From: Pseudomonadota bacterium
GTDB taxonomy: Bacteria; Pseudomonadota; Gammaproteobacteria; Pseudomonadales; Oceanobacteraceae
NCBI GenBank assembly: GCA_023399105.1
Contig: JAEWQT010000083.1
Span: forward strand, 1-8,736
Direction: 5' to 3'
DNA: 8,736 nucleotides
Shown: piece by piece, positions 1 through 6,985 of the stretch
Layout of the letters: every line of letters begins with the position of its first letter
Numbering within the stretch: position 1 is the stretch's first letter
The notes under the pieces: generated by a model
Database searches by the model: none
The model's input: only the letters and a program-made list of their open reading frames with translations
What the model was told of the DNA's origin: nothing
Position numbers and translations under genes: made by a program

Positions 1-25
1 TCAACCGGCCAGGGCGGCCGGTTGA
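1..25 (-). terminator. Likely rho-independent terminator of typA (edge-truncated)
   Basis: A perfect 10-bp inverted repeat (1-10 with 16-25, 5-nt loop at 11-15) begins 12 bp beyond the typA stop codon. The stem is GC-rich in its centre. A T-run on the minus strand would fall outside the window, so the terminator call rests on the hairpin and its position. A convergent neighbour could share it. Confidence 0.65.
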
Positions 26-37
26 CGAAGCGCAGGA

Positions 38-1843
<1,806 letters not shown>

Positions 1844-1884
1844 AGGAAGGGCCTTGGTGAAGGTTTGTACAAAAATGGTGGGCG

Positions 1885-1913
1885 ATTATACCCGAAAGGG
1901 GCCTCCGGCGTGA
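1885..1913 (-). promoter_or_regulatory. Probable sigma70 promoter of typA
   Basis: A consensus -10 box, TATAAT, reads on the minus strand at 1890-1885. With a 17-bp spacer the -35 hexamer would be TCACGC (1913-1908), a poor match, so the promoter is called mainly on the -10. Transcription would begin near 1878, giving a leader of about 35 nt before the GTG start. Confidence 0.55.
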
Positions 1914-2003
1914 CAGGAAATTGCATCGAACTGGTGGTTTTTTGCTCGCATTGGCCGGAATTTCCAGCACCCCCGGAAGGCGCTCTTTTTGTGCTGCTGG
2001 CCA

Positions 2004-2032
2004 TGTACCCGGACTGACAGTGAACCTATAAT
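2004..2032 (+). promoter_or_regulatory. Possible upstream sigma70 promoter for glnA
   Basis: A perfect TATAAT lies at 2027-2032, with a weak -35 candidate TGTACC at 2004-2009 (17-bp spacer). Initiation near 2039 would give a leader of about 225 nt that passes through the NtrC-like sites and the sigma54 promoter. In enteric bacteria glnA also has a distal sigma70 promoter that is active when nitrogen is plentiful and repressed by NtrC; this element occupies the analogous place. The analogy is inference. Confidence 0.4.
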
Positions 2033-2072
2033 GGGCGGGTTTGCACTGGCCGGCATCCCCAACAGACTGAAA

Positions 2073-2089
2073 CGCCCTCAAATGGTGCT
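2073..2089 (+). promoter_or_regulatory. Putative NtrC-binding site, distal
   Basis: The right half GGTGCT (2084-2089) matches the NtrC half-site; the left half CGCCCT (2073-2078) is degenerate, with a 5-bp centre. The site is centred about 127 bp upstream of the predicted sigma54 start. It lies 31 bp (three helical turns) from the next site, on the same face of the DNA, as expected for an NtrC enhancer. Confidence 0.5.
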
Positions 2090-2103
2090 ATTGGTTCAGG
2101 TTG

Positions 2104-2120
2104 TGATTCAATATGGTGCA
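2104..2120 (+). promoter_or_regulatory. Putative NtrC-binding site, proximal
   Basis: The right half GGTGCA (2115-2120) is a full match to the NtrC half-site (TGCACC-N5-GGTGCA type); the left half TGATTC (2104-2109) is partial and the centre is AT-rich. It is centred about 96 bp upstream of the predicted sigma54 start site, a normal enhancer distance. Confidence 0.55.
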
Positions 2121-2182
2121 TTAAAAAGCGCGTTGTCGCCGTGGCAGCCCTGATTCTGTGCGATCTGTCTGCATTCAGAACG

Positions 2183-2198
2183 TGGCACGCAGTTTGCT
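2183..2198 (+). promoter_or_regulatory. Sigma54 (RpoN) promoter of glnA
   Basis: TGGCAC-N5-TTGCT (2183-2198) is a full match to the -24/-12 consensus, with invariant GG at 2184-2185 and GC at 2196-2197 in the correct spacing. Initiation is expected about 12 nt downstream of the GC, near 2209, giving a 5' leader of about 55 nt. Together with the upstream NtrC-like sites this indicates induction of glnA under nitrogen limitation. Confidence 0.88.
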
Positions 2199-2263
2199 GC
2201 TGACTGAGCATGGCAAGCCGGGGCCTTCCCGAAACAAGTTGAACCAGCATCTGGAGAAAGACA

Positions 2264-3670
2264 ATGTCAGAGAAAACTCTGAATCTGATCAAAGAAAACG
2301 ACGTGAAGTGGGTTGACCTGCGTTTCACCGATTTCAAAGGTAAAGAGCAGCACGTTACCATTCCTGCCCGTTATGTGACCGAAGATTTCTTCGAATCCGG
2401 CCAGATGTTCGATGGTTCTTCTATTTCTGGCTGGAAAGGCATCGAAGCGTCCGACATGATCCTGATGCCGGATGACTCCACCAGCTTCATGGACCCCTTC
2501 ACTGAAGACGCCACCCTGGTGCTGCGTTGCGACATCATCGAGCCGTCCACCATGCAGGGTTACGACCGTGATCCGCGTTCTGTGGCCCGTCGCGCTGAAG
2601 AGTACCTGAAGTCTACTGGCCTGGGTGACACCGCATTCTTTGGTCCGGAGCCGGAATTCTTCATGTTTGATGACGTACGCTGGGGCTCGGATATGTCCGG
2701 TTCCTTCTGCAAAATCAACTCGTCTGAAGCGGCCTGGAACACTGAAACTGTGATGGAAGGCGGCAACATGGGCCACCGTCCGCGCGTGAAAGGCGGTTAC
2801 TTCCCGGTGCCTCCGGTTGACAGCCACCACGATATCCGTGCTGCCATGTGTAACACCCTGGAAGCCATCGGTCTGGACGTAGAAGTTCACCACCACGAAG
2901 TGGCCAACGCCGGTCAGAACGAAATCGGCGTGCGTTTCAATACTCTGGTTAAGAAAGCGGACGAAGTGCAGATGCTGAAGTACGTTGTCCACAACGTGGC
3001 TAACGCATACGGCAAAACCGTTACTTTCATGCCGAAGCCGATCGTTGGCGACAACGGTTCCGGTATGCACGTGCACATGTCTTACTGGAAAGACGGTGTA
3101 AACCAGTTTGCCGGTGACGGCTACGCTGGCCTGTCTGAAACTGCCCTGTACTTCATCGGCGGTATCATTCACCACGCCAAGTCACTGAACGCCTTCACCA
3201 ACCCGTCCACCAACTCGTACAAGCGTCTGATTCCGGGCTTTGAAGCACCGGTTATGCTGGCTTACTCTGCCCGCAACCGTTCTGCTTCTATCCGTATTCC
3301 GTACGTTGCATCACCGAAAGGCAAGCGCATCGAAGCCCGTTTTCCGGACCCGATGGCTAACCCTTACCTGGCGTTCGCAGCCCTGCTGATGGCCGGTCTG
3401 GACGGCGTGAAGAAGAAAATGCACCCTGGCGATGCCGCCGACAAAGACCTGTACGATCTGCCGGCTGAAGAAGCTCTGGCGATTCCGCAGGTGTGTGGTT
3501 CACTGCGCGAAGCACTGGCCAGCCTGCAAGCCAGCCATGACTACCTGACCGAAGGCGGCGTGTTCAGCAAAGACATGATCGATGCCTACATCAACATGAA
3601 GATGCAGGACGTTTACCGTGTTGAGCACACCACTCACCCGGTTGAATACGACATGTACTACAGCCTGTAA
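2264..3670 (+). CDS. glnA: Glutamine synthetase, type I (GSI-beta)
   Basis: This enzyme makes glutamine from glutamate, ammonia and ATP, the main route of ammonia assimilation; it works in the cytoplasm as a dodecamer. The 468-residue length is normal. Conserved positions fall on E. coli numbering: D50 in FDGSSISGW; metal ligands E129 and E131 in PEPEFF; E212 and E220 in [12 protein letters not shown]269 in GSGMHVH; the flexible-loop E327; and R339, R344, E357 and R359. Y397 in DLYDLPAEE is the adenylylation site, so GlnE-type covalent control is expected. The start is supported by GGAG 7 nt upstream of the ATG. Codon use looks strongly biased, as for a highly expressed gene. It is preceded by a sigma54 promoter with NtrC-like sites and followed directly by a terminator, so it is probably monocistronic, unlike the enteric glnA-ntrB-ntrC operon. 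Confidence 0.99.
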   Translation: MSEKTLNLIKENDVKWVDLRFTDFKGKEQHVTIPARYVTEDFFESGQMFDGSSISGWKGIEASDMILMPDDSTSFMDPFTEDATLVLRCDIIEPSTMQGYDRDPRSVARRAEEYLKSTGLGDTAFFGPEPEFFMFDDVRWGSDMSGSFCKINSSEAAWNTETVMEGGNMGHRPRVKGGYFPVPPVDSHHDIRAAMCNTLEAIGLDVEVHHHEVANAGQNEIGVRFNTLVKKADEVQMLKYVVHNVANAYGKTVTFMPKPIVGDNGSGMHVHMSYWKDGVNQFAGDGYAGLSETALYFIGGIIHHAKSLNAFTNPSTNSYKRLIPGFEAPVMLAYSARNRSASIRIPYVASPKGKRIEARFPDPMANPYLAFAALLMAGLDGVKKKMHPGDAADKDLYDLPAEEALAIPQVCGSLREALASLQASHDYLTEGGVFSKDMIDAYINMKMQDVYRVEHTTHPVEYDMYYSL

Positions 3671-3687
3671 TCTGACGGTTACGCTGT

Positions 3688-3713
3688 AAAAGGGCCCTGC
3701 GGGGCCCTTTTTT
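3688..3713 (+). terminator. Rho-independent terminator of glnA
   Basis: A perfect 10-bp stem (3688-3697 with 3702-3711; the centre pairs GGGCCC with GGGCCC) has a 4-nt loop and ends in a run of six T at 3708-3713. It starts 18 bp after the glnA stop codon. The A-run on the left arm could let it work weakly in both directions, but no minus-strand gene ends here. Confidence 0.93.
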
Positions 3714-3779
3714 ATGCCTGCTGTTTGTGCGCGAGGGCGGCGGCGCTGGTACCATAGCGGCCTTCGCGGAGACATCATC

Positions 3780-4772
3780 ATGCTGGACTGGAACAAAACG
3801 GATCTGCTGCAGGCATTGCCGGAATTCGACTGGCAACATCTGCCCAAGGCGGGCCGGGCACTGCAACCCTATTGTGATTTTTACCGGCTGCGCTTCAGTG
3901 AAGCCTCTGTCCATTACGCCGGCCGGCTGTCCTGTGCCGGCTATCAGCTGGCGGTACAGAGCTGGGCGCCGGCGCAGGTGAGTGGCACTGCCATTCTGGT
4001 GCATGGCTATTACGACCATACCGGTATTTATGGATCGTTAATCCGTTTTTGTCTGCAGCAGCAGTTACAGGTGCTGATTGTGGATTTGCCCGGCCATGGT
4101 TTATCCGGTGGTGAGCCGGCGGCCATTGGCAGTTTTCAGGAGTATGACGAGATTTTCAGTGTCCTGGTGCAACGGGCCCAGCAGTTTTTACCGGCGCCCC
4201 TGCATGTGTTCGGTCAGAGCACCGGTGGCGCCATCATTGTGAACTATGTGCTTAAGCGCCAGTTGCAACCGGCGCAGTCGCCTTTCACCAGCATCAACCT
4301 GTTATCGCCACTGGTCCGGCCGTGGCGCTGGCAGCAGGTAAAAATGCTGCAGCCGTTGTTGGGGCCATTTTTGCGCCAGCTGAAGCGTACCTTTCACCCT
4401 AATTCCTCTGATACGGCCTTTCTTGACTTTATTGCCCACCATGATCCGTTGCAGCCGCGTTTTATGAACCTGCGTTGGGTGCGGGCGTTGCGCCATTGGG
4501 TGCCCTTTATCGAGGCGCAGCCGCCGCTGGAGCTGGTGGTGAATATTGTTCAGGGCGATCAGGATGGCACCGTGGCCTGGCCGCACAACCTGCAGGTATT
4601 GCAGCAGAAATTTCCACAGCGGCGGCTGTATATGCTGGCTGGCGCCGGGCATCAGCTGGTGAATGAACATGAGGCGCTGCGGGAGCGTTTGTACGCTCAG
4701 CTGGCCAGCTGGTTGCATGACCAGCCGGATGCGTCGGTATCAGCTATTGAAGCGGCTGATATCAGCGGCTGA
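3780..4772 (+). CDS. Alpha/beta hydrolase, serine aminopeptidase S33 / lysophospholipase-like
   Basis: A 330-residue alpha/beta hydrolase, probably acting on an ester such as a monoacylglycerol or lysophospholipid; the true substrate cannot be read from sequence. Visible elements in order: the oxyanion motif HG at residues 75-76 (AILVHGYYDH), DLPGHGLS at 102-109, nucleophile S147 in GQSTGG, likely acid D262 in GDQDGTV, and catalytic H291 in GAGHQLVNE. The segment between the nucleophile and the acid would form the lid. No signal peptide is seen, so it is likely cytoplasmic. ATG 3780 is chosen because GGAGA lies 7 nt upstream; the frame stays open to 3714, but that start falls next to the glnA terminator T-run and adds residues unlike the fold. 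The 3' end overlaps the convergent EVE-domain gene by 33 bp. No convincing own promoter is seen. Confidence 0.87.
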   Translation: MLDWNKTDLLQALPEFDWQHLPKAGRALQPYCDFYRLRFSEASVHYAGRLSCAGYQLAVQSWAPAQVSGTAILVHGYYDHTGIYGSLIRFCLQQQLQVLIVDLPGHGLSGGEPAAIGSFQEYDEIFSVLVQRAQQFLPAPLHVFGQSTGGAIIVNYVLKRQLQPAQSPFTSINLLSPLVRPWRWQQVKMLQPLLGPFLRQLKRTFHPNSSDTAFLDFIAHHDPLQPRFMNLRWVRALRHWVPFIEAQPPLELVVNIVQGDQDGTVAWPHNLQVLQQKFPQRRLYMLAGAGHQLVNEHEALRERLYAQLASWLHDQPDASVSAIEAADISG

Positions 4773-5231
4773 CAGGCCGGCCTGTTGCAGAATATGTTCC
4801 CACTCGGTGCGGCTGACCGGTTGCACCGACAGCCGTGCCCGGTTCAGTAGCGCCATTTCCTGCAGTGCGCTGTCCTGACGCATGGCTTTCAGCGTTACCG
4901 GACGAGGCAGAGCGGTAACCGCTTCCACTTCCACCGTGATCCAGCGTGGGTTGGCCGGGTCAGATTTGGGGTCAAAATAGGGCGACTGTGCATTGAACTG
5001 AGACGGGTCGGCTAAGCCGGTGCGGACAATGCGGCAAATGCCGACAATGGCCGGCTCTTTACAGCTGGAATGATAAAAAAATGCGTAGTCGTTCACACCG
5101 ACGGCATCGCGCAGCAGGTTGCGGGCTTGATAATTTCTGACGCCATCCCATACTGTGCGCCGTTCTGGTGCACTGCTGAGATGAGAATAACTAAAAACAT
5201 CCGGCTCGGATTTCAATAACCAGTACTTCAT
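4740..5231 (-). CDS. EVE-domain protein (thymocyte nuclear protein 1-like)
   Basis: A 163-residue single-domain EVE protein. The family signature is clear: YWLLKSEPD at residues 3-11, WDGVRNYQARNLLR at 28-41, FFYHSS at 51-56, YFDPKS at 85-90, and RLSVQPVSRTEW at 133-144. EVE domains have a PUA-like fold and are thought to bind modified bases in DNA or RNA through an aromatic pocket; bacterial stand-alone members have no settled role. The start at 5231 is set by the family N-terminus (MKYWLLKSEP), although no strong Shine-Dalgarno precedes it. It is divergent from the small gene at 5321 and its 3' end runs 33 bp into the hydrolase gene. Stand-alone EVE genes occur near zapA/fau in related bacteria, so this is likely a core gene and not part of a restriction or defence island. 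Confidence 0.92.
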   Translation of the reverse strand: MKYWLLKSEPDVFSYSHLSSAPERRTVWDGVRNYQARNLLRDAVGVNDYAFFYHSSCKEPAIVGICRIVRTGLADPSQFNAQSPYFDPKSDPANPRWITVEVEAVTALPRPVTLKAMRQDSALQEMALLNRARLSVQPVSRTEWEHILQQAGLSAADISRFNS

Positions 5232-5320
5232 ATTTTTACGGCTTCATTGGTCGGTCTGGCTTGGGATTTGCTGGCAACAGCATCTCAGCAAGACGTTGTG
5301 TATACAATCTGGAGTTCGCT

Positions 5321-5446
5321 ATGCGTAAGCCCGATGTGCTGATTTTACTGGCCATCGTCGCCCTGTTGGGCGCTTTCACTACCAGCATTTCTGCCGAAAG
5401 CAAAAAACCGGAGCAACTATCCACTCTGGAAAGCAGTATCCGTTAG
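5321..5446 (+). CDS. Small exported or membrane-anchored peptide, 41 aa, unknown function
   Basis: I do not recognise a family. The 41-residue product starts MRKPD, followed by a hydrophobic stretch at residues 6-19 (VLILLAIVALLGAF), then a polar tail rich in S, K and E. The N-terminus resembles a Sec signal peptide with possible cleavage after A25 (SISA-ES), which would leave a 16-residue peptide; without cleavage it would be a single-pass inner-membrane protein with a periplasmic tail. ATG 5321 is supported by GGAG with 6-nt spacing; the frame extends upstream to a TTG at 5261 that lacks a Shine-Dalgarno. It is divergent from the EVE gene, and its TAG stop interlocks with the convergent fau TAA stop. 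Gene-like spacing, a good RBS and a coherent N-terminal hydrophobic segment favour a real gene, but it is short enough that chance cannot be excluded. Confidence 0.62.
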   Translation: MRKPDVLILLAIVALLGAFTTSISAESKKPEQLSTLESSIR

Positions 5447-6042
5447 CGGAACCGATACAAACGTTGATCCGTGGCGATAGCGCTGAGCGGAATATCCCAG
5501 GGCTCGGCCGCTAATGCTGTGGTTTTTTGCCAGTCGTAGGCGCAGCCCAGCAATGCCGGTTGCTGCCCCGGCTGGTGCATAAAGGCCAGGGTGCGGTCGT
5601 AAAAACCGCCACCCATGCCGAGCCGGTTGCCCTGCTGGTCAAAAGCGACCAGCGGCATACACACCAGCTGCATAAAACGGGCGGGCATGCTGCGGCTGCG
5701 GCCGAACACCGGCTCGTGAATACCAAAGCGGTTTTTCACCAGTTTTGTGTGCCGGTCCCAGCGCAAAAAACTCAGGTGGCCCTGGCGCAGCGGGTGCAGC
5801 ACCGGCAGGTACAGGGTTTTGCCCCGGCGTTGCAGGTCGCGGATCAGCGGGCCGGTGTCGATTTCACCATCATTGGTCAGGTACACGGCAATGTGGCGAC
5901 TGTATTGGAAATGGCGGTTGTGACGCAGGCTATGCAGTAATTGAGCGGCGGCCTGGCGGCGTTGTGGTTGGGTCAGGCGGCGGCGCTGGTCGCGCATCTG
6001 GCGGCGCAGTTCGGGTTTGCTGAGCATGGTGGTAGAAGGCAT
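5443..6042 (-). CDS. fau: 5-formyltetrahydrofolate cyclo-ligase (5,10-methenyl-THF synthetase)
   Basis: Converts 5-formyl-THF to 5,10-methenyl-THF using ATP, returning a stored or inhibitory folate to one-carbon metabolism (gene also called ygfA). The 199-residue length is typical. Family features: basic N-terminal helix LSKPELRRQMRDQRRRL (residues 7-23), YLTNDGEIDT at 54-63 (substrate and ATP region), LYLPVL at 77-82, the FGIHEP segment at 106-111, and the signature GNRLGMGGGFYDRTL at 138-152 that carries the phosphate-binding glycines. ATG 6042 is chosen: the open frame continues to 6159 but that part lies inside the 6S RNA and gives unrelated residues. The nearest Shine-Dalgarno-like sequence, GGGGAG at 6060-6055, is 12 nt upstream and belongs to the 3' strand of the 6S terminal stem. 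ATG 6027 (MLSKPEL) is an alternative start without an RBS. The usual position downstream of ssrS supports the call. Confidence 0.94.
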   Translation of the reverse strand: MPSTTMLSKPELRRQMRDQRRRLTQPQRRQAAAQLLHSLRHNRHFQYSRHIAVYLTNDGEIDTGPLIRDLQRRGKTLYLPVLHPLRQGHLSFLRWDRHTKLVKNRFGIHEPVFGRSRSMPARFMQLVCMPLVAFDQQGNRLGMGGGFYDRTLAFMHQPGQQPALLGCAYDWQKTTALAAEPWDIPLSAIATDQRLYRFR

Positions 6043-6051
6043 AAAAAAGCA

Positions 6052-6232
6052 GGACTCCCCGCTGTGCCGCTGTCGTAAATAAAGGCCTTGAACCCAACTG
6101 GTCCAAGGTGGCAGGCCAGGCACTGAATCAGGCTTTCCGGCAAGCGGACATGCACACATCAGCGCGTGAAACCTTCCATTTAAAAGTGCATCGGCTCAGG
6201 ACTTTATCGACTGGCAAACACCCCAGGGAGCC
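6052..6232 (-). ncRNA. ssrS: 6S RNA
   Basis: 6S RNA binds the sigma70 RNA polymerase holoenzyme by mimicking an open promoter and tunes transcription in stationary phase. Evidence: location between zapA and fau, the standard gammaproteobacterial site; a predicted length of 181 nt; terminal pairing of the 5' end (G6232, G6231, then CUCCC to 6226) with the 3' GGGAG...CC at 6059-6052; the conserved CUGAGCCGAU segment at 6199-6190 on the 5' side of the central bubble; and on the 3' side a perfect 9-bp hairpin (6108-6100 with 6094-6086, including one G-U), matching the small hairpin there in E. coli 6S RNA. An apical stem-loop lies between. The 5' end is inferred from the -10 box, the 3' end from the stem. 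Six T at 6048-6043 follow directly. Confidence 0.93.
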
Positions 6233-6237
6233 GGCGC

Positions 6238-6243
6238 AGTATA
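6238..6243 (-). promoter_or_regulatory. -10 box of the ssrS promoter
   Basis: TATACT on the minus strand (6243-6238) lies 6 nt before the predicted 6S 5' end at 6232-6231. No good -35 hexamer is found at 16-18 bp, so the promoter may depend on an activator or on upstream AT-rich sequence (6244-6256). Confidence 0.6.
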
Positions 6244-6308
6244 TCAGAACAAATTAGGGTAACGGGAGCGGAATGCGCCAGTACGGGGCACATTTGCCCG
6301 CAGGTTGG

Positions 6309-6623
6309 TTACAACTCCAGCTGCAGATCCTGCGCCAGAGCGTCATCCAGCAGCTGGTGCATACGCGCCAGATCTTTGCTCAGATCCTGTTGCTGACCTT
6401 CCTGTTCACGCAGCTGATGGGCAATGTTCAGCGCCGCGATGACGGCAATGCGATCGGTACCCAGCACTTTGCCACTGGCGGCACCGGCGTTTTTAATTTC
6501 CGACATTTTCTCATTCAGCATGCGCGCGGCATCGCGCAGCTTGTCTTCGGCGCCCACCGGGCAGTTAATGCGGTATTCGCGGTCGAGAATGGTCAGTGAC
6601 AGGGTTTTCGGGGAATCAGCCAC
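6309..6623 (-). CDS. zapA: Cell division protein ZapA
   Basis: ZapA binds FtsZ and cross-links its protofilaments, stabilising the Z ring at midcell. The 104-residue product has the family layout: an N-terminal globular head beginning LSLTILDREYRINCPVGAEDKLRDAARMLNEKM (about residues 8-40), the conserved GTDRIAVIAALNIAHQL helix (about 55-71), and a C-terminal coiled coil (about 72-104) for dimer and tetramer formation. The start is GTG at 6621-6623; it lies inside the end of the upstream coiled-coil gene and shares 8 nt with it, so translational coupling is likely. The 6S RNA follows 77 bp downstream in the same direction, so read-through from zapA into ssrS and fau is possible. Confidence 0.95.
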   Translation of the reverse strand: MADSPKTLSLTILDREYRINCPVGAEDKLRDAARMLNEKMSEIKNAGAASGKVLGTDRIAVIAALNIAHQLREQEGQQQDLSKDLARMHQLLDDALAQDLQLEL

Positions 6624-6828
6624 TGTTGCGCTCCAGGGTTTGCAGACGGACGATCATGTCATTGACCTTACGACGGGCCATTTCGTTCTGCTGAATCAAT
6701 TTGGCCCGTTCCGCCTGCCATTCTGCTTCGGCGGCGCGCATGGCCTGATTCTGCTGGCGCAATTCATTGTGCACCAGCAGCAGTTTTTCTATTTTGCGCT
6801 GCAGAGCCTGAAGATCATTGTTGGGCAT
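6616..6828 (-). CDS. TIGR02449-type coiled-coil protein, probable ZapA partner
   Basis: A 70-residue, highly charged, almost fully alpha-helical protein with leucine and isoleucine heptads from about residue 6 to 66 (LQALQRKIEKLLLVHNELRQQN and onward), predicted to form a long coiled coil. It resembles the small family annotated TIGR02449, which sits directly upstream of zapA in pseudomonads and relatives. By analogy with other coiled-coil proteins encoded next to zapA (ZauP in Caulobacter) and with ZapB, it may act with ZapA in the Z-ring scaffold; this is inference. ATG 6828 is the first in-frame start after the promoter, with only a weak RBS. Its stop codon overlaps the zapA start by 8 nt, and a clear sigma70 promoter lies about 30 bp upstream. 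Confidence 0.85.
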   Translation of the reverse strand: MPNNDLQALQRKIEKLLLVHNELRQQNQAMRAAEAEWQAERAKLIQQNEMARRKVNDMIVRLQTLERNSG

Positions 6829-6858
6829 AGCATCGGATCAGGTAGTGAGAAGGCCCCT

Positions 6859-6888
6859 ACTATAAGAGTGCGCCGCCAGCGGGGTCAA
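6859..6888 (-). promoter_or_regulatory. Sigma70 promoter of the coiled-coil/zapA operon
   Basis: On the minus strand TTGACC (6888-6883) and TATAGT (6864-6859) are separated by 18 bp; each hexamer differs from consensus at one position. Initiation near 6852 gives a leader of about 24 nt to ATG 6828. Confidence 0.78.
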
Positions 6889-6947
6889 TTGCCCGCCCCG
6901 GGATTCCTGTAAGGTACGGCCGGATGCCGCAGAATCGCACCGAACAG

Positions 6948-6956
6948 TGCTAGAAT
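6948..6956 (+). promoter_or_regulatory. Extended -10 promoter of ygfB-pepP
   Basis: TGCTAGAAT (6948-6956) is an extended -10 element (TG-N-TAGAAT). No good -35 is seen 17 bp upstream, which is usual for extended -10 promoters. Initiation near 6963 gives a leader of about 23 nt to the ygfB start. It is back to back with the zapA-operon promoter. Confidence 0.6.
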
Positions 6957-6985
6957 GGGCCACTTTTACCGGCGACGAGACTGAT

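Noticed and set aside
2267..3175. 302-residue minus-strand open frame opposite glnA
   Set aside because: It runs opposite glnA, whose strong codon bias keeps the opposite frame open. The translation is His/Val-rich and resembles no family.
3725..3755. Possible promoter for the hydrolase (TTGTGC / TACCAT)
   Set aside because: The spacer is 19 bp and both hexamers are poor; not strong enough to annotate.
5301..5308. TATACAAT as a promoter -10 for the small 41-aa gene
   Set aside because: Initiation would fall within the Shine-Dalgarno (5311-5314), and no -35 is seen at 16-18 bp.
4740..5446. EVE gene plus small membrane peptide as a defence or toxin-antitoxin module
   Set aside because: The genes are divergent, surrounded by core genes, show no unusual composition, and the peptide lacks a recognisable toxin pattern beyond a hydrophobic N-terminus. 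There is no nuclease, methylase or mobile element nearby.
6043..6159. N-terminal extension of fau to codon 6159
   Set aside because: The extension is encoded by the 6S RNA region, is rich in Pro, Cys and Gly, and does not match the family N-terminus, which begins near LSKPELRRQ.
6286..6299. Small hairpin GGGCA-CATT-TGCCC between zapA and 6S as a zapA terminator
   Set aside because: Only 5 bp with no T-run, so it is not a convincing terminator.
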